Shown: positions 1 to 4,535 of the stretch, piece by piece
Layout: each line of letters starts with the position of its first letter
Position numbering within the stretch: the first letter of the stretch is position 1
Source of the DNA: Micrococcales bacterium
GTDB lineage: Bacteria; Actinomycetota; Actinomycetes; Actinomycetales; Cellulomonadaceae
DNA length: 5,158 bases
Direction of reading: 5' to 3'
NCBI GenBank assembly: GCA_009783975.1
Contig: WRCL01000174.1
Location: forward strand, 1-5,158
Translations under genes and position numbers: made by a program
The notes under the pieces: model-generated
Told to the model about the DNA's origin: nothing
Databases searched by the model: none
What the model saw: only the letters and a program-made list of their open reading frames with translations

Positions 1-351
1 CCGCTCGTGCGGTCGAGCTATATGGAGCTGTGGTTGCCTCAGGTCTCGTCCAAGTACGAGGGGCTCGTCGCAGAGGGGACGACGTGGGACGCCAAACAGA
101 TCTGGGACGGGTTCCGCCAGTACAAGGCCAAGTACCCCACAGCGCTGCTCGTGCGTTCTGCCGACTGGACGAACTTCGACAGCAAGCACGTCTACTGGGT
201 CGTGTTCGCTGGGGTCGGGTCGGCGGTCGACCCGGTGCAGGTGCTCGACTGGTGCGACGCCGAAGGCTGGGGCCTGAACGACTGCCACGCCAAGTTCATG
301 TCCAACACCCCGCTCGAGCACACTGCCGAGTACCGCAGAGCAGAGCCGTAG
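1..351 (+). CDS. C-terminal part of an uncharacterised actinobacterial protein (5' end outside window)
   Basis: The frame is open from the first base of the window to the TAG at 349-351, so this is the tail of a longer gene. The GTG at 7-9 is probably an internal Val codon, because nothing resembling a ribosome binding site fits in the few bases before it. About 116 residues are visible. They are rich in aromatic residues (WLPQVSSKYEG near the start, then SADWTNFDSKHVYWVVF) and end with two cysteines ten residues apart (codons 253-255 and 283-285) in the pattern WC-x9-C-HAK. From memory, a similar pattern (W.PQ.S...G, then YPTALL.S.DW, then WC...DC.AK) occurs at the C-terminus of extracytoplasmic regions of actinobacterial proteins, including some Ser/Thr kinases. 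I could not check this and assign no function. The gene meets the family 3 glycosidase gene tail to tail with a 3-bp gap. Confidence 0.75.
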   Translation, partial: PLVRSSYMELWLPQVSSKYEGLVAEGTTWDAKQIWDGFRQYKAKYPTALLVRSADWTNFDSKHVYWVVFAGVGSAVDPVQVLDWCDAEGWGLNDCHAKFMSNTPLEHTAEYRRAEP

Positions 352-354
352 CGA

Positions 355-1524
355 CTACCCGAGCAGCCCGGTCGCCGCTTTGGCGCGGATGACCCGCAAC
401 GACGCCCGGTCGATCGCCTCGGCGACTGCCGGGTCGGCGGCGGCCGCAGCGAGCAGACCGTCGAGCGCCGCGCTGGCCGACTGTGCAGAGGCGAAGATCG
501 CAAGGTCGCCACCAGCGGTGACGAACCGCAACGCCCGGTGCTTTGCCGGCACCGAGGTGACCGCGACCGCGTCGAGGGAGTCGGACACGACCAGCCCGTC
601 CCAGCCCAGCTCACCGCGCAGCAGGCCGGTGACGACCACCGAGGAGAACGCCGCAGGACCAGCAGGGTCGATCTTCTCGTACGTCGCCAGGGACATCATC
701 ACGGCGGTGGGTTTGTTGTCGAGGACCGCGCCGAACGACAGCACTGAGGCGCTCGTCGTCGTCGTGCGGGTGTCGACGATCCCCTTGGCGGTGAAGTCGG
801 TGTTGCCGGTGACCATCCCCAGGCCAGGGAAGTGCTTGACGCATGTGGCCACCCCGGCGTCGTGCATCCCGGCGAGGAAGGCGCGGGCCGACGCTGCGTT
901 CCCGGGCCCGTCGTGGCCAAAGTCGCGTTCGAGGACGCCGACCGGGTCGTTCGTCGTGCGTGCTGCCGGTTCGACGAGGTCGAGCACTGGTGCGAGGTCG
1001 AAGTTCACACCGGCGCCACCCAGCTCGGTGCCCCAGCCCTTGGCGGCTGTGCGCAGGTCCTGCGGCGTCATCGCCCCCTGCTTCAGCGCCGAGGGGATCG
1101 TGGAGAACCCAGGTCCGGTCAGGTGCTGGACCCGGCCACCTTCTTGGTCGGTGGCGACGAACAGCGGGACCGGCCCGGCCAGGGCTTGTAGCGCGGCCGA
1201 CGTCTTGCCCACCGCGGTCGCCCCACCCCAGGTGTTGCCGAGCAAGATCACCGAACCGACGCCGCGGTCGGCGACCAGCGCCCGGGTGGCGTCCTGCGCC
1301 TGGCCGGCGTGGACGGCGACCATGATGAGCTGCCCGGCGCGTTGTTCGGTGGTGAGCTGTTCCCAGGTCTCCAGCGCCACGTCGCGCGCCGGCGCTGACG
1401 TCGTCGGTGGTGGTGTGGTGCGGTTGGGGTCGACGGTCGTGGGCATCGTCGGGGCACCGCCACCAGCATTGCAGGCGGTCAGGGCGACGAGCGCCACACT
1501 GACCGCGACACACCGCACTCGCAT
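355..1524 (-). CDS. Lipoprotein glycoside hydrolase family 3 (NagZ/LpqI-like beta-N-acetylhexosaminidase)
   Basis: A 389-residue protein. Family 3 enzymes of this branch remove N-acetylglucosamine from peptidoglycan fragments during cell-wall recycling, and here the enzyme should sit on the outer face of the membrane. The N-terminus has a short basic start, a hydrophobic stretch and the lipobox LTAC with Cys18, then a Pro/Thr-rich linker (about 25-47) typical of exported actinobacterial proteins. The TIM-barrel follows. It shows DQEGGRVQHL at 126-135, GVNFDLAPVLDL at 172-183, KHFPGLG at 230-236 and LVVSDSLDA at 311-319, where Asp315 is the expected nucleophile. The length fits the single-domain NagZ class. 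In place of the acid/base loop DSH of classical NagZ the protein reads GNTDF (240-244), so the usual His is absent. The ATG at 1524 was chosen because it gives a compact lipoprotein signal; an in-frame ATG ten codons upstream (1554) is possible. No clear Shine-Dalgarno sequence precedes 1524. The exact substrate is inferred. Confidence 0.93.
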   Translation of the reverse strand: MRVRCVAVSVALVALTACNAGGGAPTMPTTVDPNRTTPPPTTSAPARDVALETWEQLTTEQRAGQLIMVAVHAGQAQDATRALVADRGVGSVILLGNTWGGATAVGKTSAALQALAGPVPLFVATDQEGGRVQHLTGPGFSTIPSALKQGAMTPQDLRTAAKGWGTELGGAGVNFDLAPVLDLVEPAARTTNDPVGVLERDFGHDGPGNAASARAFLAGMHDAGVATCVKHFPGLGMVTGNTDFTAKGIVDTRTTTTSASVLSFGAVLDNKPTAVMMSLATYEKIDPAGPAAFSSVVVTGLLRGELGWDGLVVSDSLDAVAVTSVPAKHRALRFVTAGGDLAIFASAQSASAALDGLLAAAAADPAVAEAIDRASLRVIRAKAATGLLG

Positions 1525-1629
1525 GGCCCAAGTGTGCCAAGCTCGGCACGGCATGTGGTCCAGTTTGCCCTCTCGCCCCCCAGCCCACCTCGTGCTGGTG
1601 ACGGGTCGTGCCTGGCTTAGGCTGTGCCC
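1525..1629. promoter_or_regulatory. Divergent intergenic region between the GH3 lipoprotein gene and the DedA gene
   Basis: These 105 bp lie between two divergently oriented start codons, so promoters for both genes should be here unless one lies further away. On the plus strand there is a good -10-like hexamer close to the dedA start (listed separately). On the minus strand a weaker hexamer, CACACT, ends 6 nt before the GH3 ATG at 1524; it keeps the conserved A and final T of the actinobacterial TAnnnT box but not the first T. I see no convincing operator palindrome or riboswitch-like structure here. Confidence 0.5.
1618..1623 (+). promoter_or_regulatory. Candidate -10 box (TAGGCT) for a leaderless dedA transcript
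   Basis: TAGGCT matches the actinobacterial -10 pattern TAnnnT and ends 6 nt before the ATG at 1630. That places the expected transcription start on the A of the start codon. No Shine-Dalgarno-like sequence lies between them, which fits leaderless translation, a common arrangement in Actinomycetota. No strong -35 element is visible; CTGGTG at 1595-1600 has the right spacing (17 nt) but matches TTGACA poorly. The promoter call is inference from spacing and consensus. Confidence 0.4.
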
Positions 1630-2277
1630 ATGCTCACGACGGTCCCCATGCTCGGCCCTGGCTGGATGAACCCCGAAAACCTCATCGACTCGTTCGGGAC
1701 GTGGGCGCTGCTGGGGGTCATGGTCGTCATCTTCATCGAGGTCGGGCTGTTGTTCCCCCTGCTGCCGGGCGACTCGCTGCTGTTCACCGCCGGGATGCTC
1801 GTGGCGAACCCTGAGCTGAACATCTTCCACCTGAACATCTGGCAGATGACGGCGATCTTGGTCCCCACCGCGTTTGCCGGGACCCAGTCGGGGTACTGGA
1901 TCGGCCGTGGGGTCGGCACCAAGCTGTTCGACCGGCCCGACGGGCGGATCTTCAAACGCAAGCACATCGACCTCACCCACGCCTACTTCGACAAGTACGG
2001 CGGGCGCACCCTCGTCATCGCGCAGTTCATCCCGTTCGTGCGCACGTACGCCTCGGTGGCCGCGGGCGTCGGACGGATGCCCTACCAGCACTTCGTGAAG
2101 TTCAACGCCATCGGTGTGGTCTTGTGGGCCGGCGGGGTGACGTGGCTGGGGTACCTGCTCGGCACGATCCCCTTCATCAAGGAGAACATCGAGGTTCTGC
2201 TCGTCGTCATCGTCCTCGTCTCTGTCTCCCCAGTGGTCATCCAGGTGTGGAAAGAGCGCCGCAAGCGCCAGACATAG
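1630..2277 (+). CDS. DedA family membrane protein (SNARE-associated/VTT domain)
   Basis: A 215-residue polytopic membrane protein. DedA proteins belong to the transporter superfamily that includes undecaprenyl-phosphate flippases (UptA type) and phospholipid flippases; which lipid this one moves cannot be read from sequence. Family signatures are clear: Glu37 before the re-entrant segment PLLPGDSLLFTAG (43-55), a second Gly-rich segment around GTQSGYWIGRGVG (84-96), and the signature FIPFVRTYASVAAGVGRM (133-150) with the conserved Arg138. This is followed by F155, N159 and the WAGGVTW segment (166-172). A hydrophobic helix near 186-204 leads to a positively charged tail (KERRKR), expected in the cytoplasm. 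The length is normal for the family. The ATG at 1630 is preferred over the GTG at 1624 because of the -10 spacing and ATG preference. The last codons and the stop (TAG, 2275-2277) lie inside a 31-nt sequence repeated downstream. Confidence 0.93.
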   Translation: MLTTVPMLGPGWMNPENLIDSFGTWALLGVMVVIFIEVGLLFPLLPGDSLLFTAGMLVANPELNIFHLNIWQMTAILVPTAFAGTQSGYWIGRGVGTKLFDRPDGRIFKRKHIDLTHAYFDKYGGRTLVIAQFIPFVRTYASVAAGVGRMPYQHFVKFNAIGVVLWAGGVTWLGYLLGTIPFIKENIEVLLVVIVLVSVSPVVIQVWKERRKRQT

Positions 2278-2294
2278 ATCCGTGGGCCTGGTGG
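2264..2294 (+). repeat. Direct repeat, copy 1 (overlaps the end of dedA)
   Basis: This 31-nt stretch recurs at 2406-2436 with two mismatches (2270 A versus 2412 C; 2278 A versus 2420 G). It includes the final dedA codons and stop, then continues into non-coding DNA (core CCGTGGGCCTGGTGG at its right end). The offset between copies is 142 bp. The left edge of the inverted repeat begins 17 nt after this copy ends. Confidence 0.85.
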
Positions 2295-2311
2295 GGGACG
2301 CCCCGGGCTTC

Positions 2312-2387
2312 GCGTCGTGGTCAACGGTTTGCGTCGAACGACACGTGTCTTCACGTGTCGTTCGACGCAAACCGTTGACCACGACGC
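2312..2387. repeat. Perfect 36-bp inverted repeat with 4-nt loop (strong hairpin; possible terminator of dedA)
   Basis: Positions 2312-2347 and 2352-2387 are exact reverse complements, separated only by the loop TCTT (2348-2351). Both strands can form a very stable hairpin. The arm is 22/36 G+C, lower than the surrounding DNA looks. The tip holds two CACGTG palindromes (2342-2347, 2352-2357). The hairpin starts 34 nt after the dedA stop, so it may end dedA transcription, but there is no run of T after either arm, so it is not a textbook intrinsic terminator. The perfect match over 36 bp and the flanking direct repeats suggest a dispersed palindromic element, or a structure kept by selection or gene conversion. 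Its role is inference. Confidence 0.9.
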
Positions 2388-2405
2388 ACAACCTGCGTTT
2401 GGAGC

Positions 2406-2436
2406 AGCGCCCGACATAGGTCCGTGGGCCTGGTGG
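2406..2436 (+). repeat. Direct repeat, copy 2
   Basis: This is the second copy of the 31-nt repeat at 2264-2294, with 29 of 31 positions identical. It lies 18 nt beyond the right arm of the palindrome, nearly mirroring the 17-nt gap on the left side. It carries the ACATAG sequence that serves as the dedA stop region in copy 1, although here it is not in a gene I can support. Beyond the 31 nt a weaker resemblance continues (CCCCGGGCTTC near 2301 versus TCCCAGGGCTC near 2444), which could mean a longer, eroded duplication. Confidence 0.85.
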
Positions 2437-2533
2437 TGCAGGGTCCCAGGGCTCTGGCGGGGCGCACCGGGCGGGTGCGAGCCTTGGCACGTTCTCGCCG
2501 GGGGTTGCGACGCCCGGTCCAGGTGTGAGGGAT

Positions 2534-2537
2534 AGGA
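2534..2537 (+). promoter_or_regulatory. Ribosome binding site (AGGA) setting the GTG start of the SGNH gene
   Basis: AGGA ends 7 nt before the GTG at 2545, a normal Shine-Dalgarno spacing, and an in-frame TAG at 2533-2535 closes the frame just upstream. This makes 2545 the first possible start. The same bases also read as a -10-like TAGGAC (2533-2538) exactly 6 nt before the GTG, so a leaderless start cannot be excluded. It would then resemble the arrangement at dedA. Confidence 0.55.
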
Positions 2538-2544
2538 CGTTGGT

Positions 2545-3903
2545 GTGGCAGGGGTGCGGGGTGGGCGGCAGTGCGGTGCCGCGGCTGTGGAATATCTCGG
2601 GATGGTTGTCGCTGTCGTCGTGCTCGTCGGCGGGCTGCTCGTCGCGGTTCCGTCGCTGGGCGGCGACATCGTGTGCAAGGTCGAGCAGGCTGTCGCTGCG
2701 CTCAGCGGTGGTTCGGCCAGCTGTACCAGCCACGAGCCCAGCGCTGGCGCCAGGCCTGGTGAGGCCGGCGGCCTGTCGGTCGCCCCAGGCGGCGCCCCAG
2801 GTCCAGGCACGAGCAGGGTCGACTACGAGGTCGCAGCACCGGCGGGGCAACGGTGGACGGTCGAGTCCGACAGCACGTGGGCGGTGCCCACCGCCCCAGG
2901 TGGTGCAGGGCCGGGGACGGCTAGCGTCGTCGTCCACGCCAACCCCGGCCAGACCCGCACAGCGACCCTGACGTTCACCGGCGCGGACGGCGCCATCGTC
3001 ACCCAGCAGATCGTCCAGGGCGGGGCCAGCGCCCAGACCGTCGTGCTTGGCGACTCCTTCTCGGCCGGGAACGGGTCGTTGAAGAAACACCCGGACGACA
3101 AAGACACCGACGGCTGCCACCGCAGCTCGATGTCGTGGGCGCGCCAGCTGGAGTCGGGGATGCCGACCGCCGCCGGGACCCCGGACGTCCGGCTGCTCGC
3201 CTTCGCGGCGTGCAGCGGGTCGACGGTCGACGGGACGAACCTCAACGACCGCAAGACGAGCCCGTCGCTGCTCGACCAGGTCAACGCCAACCGTGATGCC
3301 CTGGCTGGCGTTGACCAGGTCGCTTTTTCGATCGGCGGAAACGATATCGGGTTCGCCTCGATCGTCCAGGACTGCATCGTTCCGGTGCGCACGGTGAAAA
3401 ACTGCCACAACGCTGTGACCAAGGGCCGGGCGCGGATCAACGGCGCCGACGGGCAGCCGTCGCCCCTGGGTGAGCGGCTGGAAGAGGCCTTCGCGGCTGT
3501 CGTCGCCGCCGCGCCGGCCGCGACGGTGTACGTCGCGGGGTACCCGCCGATGGTTGAGCTCGACGACACCAGCGGTGGGGCGTTCCTCGGGCTCGGCGAG
3601 ATCAAAGCACAAAACCGTCAGGAGGTCGTCGACATGATCGCTGAGCTCAACAACCAGATCGCGGCGAGCGCTGACAAGGTCAACGCCTCAACCCCAGGCG
3701 GGGGCCGTCTGGTGTTCGTCGACCCGACAAAACCTGGGTCGCCGTTCCACGGGCACTCGTTGACCGACGACGTCCCGTACTACAACGGCTTGTCGGTACG
3801 TCTGTGGCCGCCGGGGCCGAACCCGTGGGCGTACCATCCCAACGACGCAGGGAACTCCGCCTACGCCCAGTGGGTCGGGTGGCACATGATGGGGGGACGA
3901 TGA
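2545..3903 (+). CDS. Surface SGNH/GDSL esterase with Flp-type prepilin N-terminus and BACON-like domain
   Basis: A 452-residue protein in three parts. Residues 1-35 look like a type IVb (Flp/Tad) prepilin: Gly11 followed by AAAVEY puts Glu16 at +5 and Tyr17 at +6 of a G/xxxxEY cleavage motif, then a hydrophobic helix (about 18-35). After a Gly/Pro/Ala-rich linker (about 62-91), residues 92-162 match the BACON beta-sandwich pattern: RWTVESDSTWAV, then GGAGPGTASVVVHANPG, then R-TATLTF, ending VTQQIVQGG. Residues 165-450 are an SGNH hydrolase: GDSFSAGNG with nucleophile Ser171, block II AACSGST (221-227), GGND (264-267) with oxyanion Asn266, and His431 in WAYHPND. Trp428 takes the place of the usual Asp three residues before His, as in the Streptomyces scabies esterase, where the Trp carbonyl supports the His. 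Cys191/Cys223 and Cys277/Cys287 are plausible disulfides for an exported enzyme. It probably hydrolyses esters at the cell surface; the substrate is unknown. It is the first gene of a coupled pair. Confidence 0.92.
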   Translation: MAGVRGGRQCGAAAVEYLGMVVAVVVLVGGLLVAVPSLGGDIVCKVEQAVAALSGGSASCTSHEPSAGARPGEAGGLSVAPGGAPGPGTSRVDYEVAAPAGQRWTVESDSTWAVPTAPGGAGPGTASVVVHANPGQTRTATLTFTGADGAIVTQQIVQGGASAQTVVLGDSFSAGNGSLKKHPDDKDTDGCHRSSMSWARQLESGMPTAAGTPDVRLLAFAACSGSTVDGTNLNDRKTSPSLLDQVNANRDALAGVDQVAFSIGGNDIGFASIVQDCIVPVRTVKNCHNAVTKGRARINGADGQPSPLGERLEEAFAAVVAAAPAATVYVAGYPPMVELDDTSGGAFLGLGEIKAQNRQEVVDMIAELNNQIAASADKVNASTPGGGRLVFVDPTKPGSPFHGHSLTDDVPYYNGLSVRLWPPGPNPWAYHPNDAGNSAYAQWVGWHMMGGR

Positions 3904-3905
3904 TG
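3891..3905 (+). promoter_or_regulatory. Embedded ribosome binding site and stop/start overlap (translational coupling)
   Basis: The last codons of the esterase gene contain GGGGGGA (3891-3897), followed by overlapping ATGATG (3900-3905) whose TGA (3901-3903) is the esterase stop. ATG 3900 overlaps the stop as ATGA; ATG 3903 overlaps it as TGATG and has the better 5-nt spacing from the purine run. Either way the downstream gene is positioned for re-initiation by ribosomes finishing the esterase. Confidence 0.7.
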
Positions 3906-4535
3906 ACGCGCGGCAACCGGTGGTGGTGCCCGGTGGGAGTGGTGCTCATGGTGGCAGCGTTGGCCTCAGGCGGGTGCGCGGCCGACGACCCTGGTCGGCG
4001 TCCGGCGCTCGCCGCCGCGTGGGCCGAGCCGGTCCTCACCGGTGACGAGCTGTGGCAGGTGACGACGCAGGGCCTGACCGTGACCGCCTACCTCATGGGT
4101 GAGGACACCGCTGCGGCCGGCTCGTTCGTCGTCGACGACGTCACCAACGCCCCGGTGGTCGCCGCAGGTGACCGGCTGGTGTTCGTCAACCTCGTCGTGA
4201 CGAACACGTCGAAGACCATCACACACGTCGCGACCGACCAGCCCAAGCTGCGCGCCGCCCCTGCCCAGAGCCCATATGAGCGTGGTGTCGCTGAGATCAC
4301 CCTCGCCACCGACGCGCAGTGGCGTGCGCACGACGTGTGGTACCACACGGTCCGCGTCGGTGCTGGTGCCGGCTCGTACCCCCTGGCGCCCGGCGAGTCG
4401 TGCGCCCGCGGGTACGTCCTGCCGCTGACGCTCGGGCTCGAGTGGGCGTTCGTCGCCGCGGTGTGGGTGTACGACGGCCCCGACGACCCAGGCCACGCGG
4501 TGACCTTCGACCGCCAGACCTACACCTTTAACTAG
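3900..4535 (+). CDS. Small beta-rich lipoprotein of unknown function, coupled to the SGNH esterase
   Basis: A 211-residue protein I do not recognise. The N-terminus (MMTRGNRWW) is followed by a hydrophobic stretch (about 11-23) and SGGC with Cys26, a plausible lipobox although Ser at -3 is less usual than Leu. The mature part looks like one beta-sandwich domain: alternating hydrophobic strands around LTVTAYL (59-65), GDRLVFVNLVVTNTS (90-104), YPLAPGESCARGYVLPL (160-176) and FVAAVWVYDG (184-193). The run V-x-V-x-N followed later by L-x-PGES is reminiscent of Ig-like DUF4352-type lipoprotein domains, but this is a resemblance, not an assignment. A second cysteine (168) lies in the PGES loop. 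The gene overlaps the stop of the esterase gene, so the two are almost certainly co-transcribed, and the lipoprotein may assist or localise the enzyme (inference). ATG 3903 is an equally possible start. Its 3' end overlaps the convergent dehydrogenase gene by 8 bp. Confidence 0.88.
   Translation: MMTRGNRWWCPVGVVLMVAALASGGCAADDPGRRPALAAAWAEPVLTGDELWQVTTQGLTVTAYLMGEDTAAAGSFVVDDVTNAPVVAAGDRLVFVNLVVTNTSKTITHVATDQPKLRAAPAQSPYERGVAEITLATDAQWRAHDVWYHTVRVGAGAGSYPLAPGESCARGYVLPLTLGLEWAFVAAVWVYDGPDDPGHAVTFDRQTYTFN

Noticed and set aside
380..1669. A 429-codon plus-strand frame opposite the GH3 gene
   Set aside because: It is a codon-phase shadow of the GH3 gene: Ala/Ser/Arg/Pro-rich with no recognisable domain, while the opposite strand shows clear family motifs.
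2348..2400. Reading the palindrome as a classical Rho-independent terminator
   Set aside because: No T-run follows the stem on either strand; the sequence after the right arm is ACAACCTGCG. Termination remains possible but is not shown by the sequence.
2264..2436. A CRISPR-like array or IS element
   Set aside because: There are only two direct repeat copies with a palindrome, not spacers, between them, and no transposase or cas gene is present.
2463..2479. Small hairpin CGCACC/GGTGCG upstream of the esterase gene
   Set aside because: A 6-bp stem with a 5-nt loop is expected by chance in DNA this GC-rich; nothing else supports a function.
2082..2810. A 242-codon minus-strand frame across the dedA-esterase gap
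   Set aside because: It runs through the palindrome and both flanking genes with Pro/Thr-rich, domain-free translation and no credible start.
355..3612. A 1085-codon open frame on the minus strand
   Set aside because: Only the part from 1524 down to 355 is a real gene (GH3 lipoprotein). The upstream part lies antisense to dedA and the esterase gene, has low-complexity Arg/Asp/His-rich translation, and is open only because of the high GC content.
3804..3899. An upstream GTG start for the lipoprotein gene
   Set aside because: It would lie deep inside the esterase gene and would add residues before the lipoprotein signal peptide; ATG 3900/3903 has a ribosome site and directly precedes the signal peptide.
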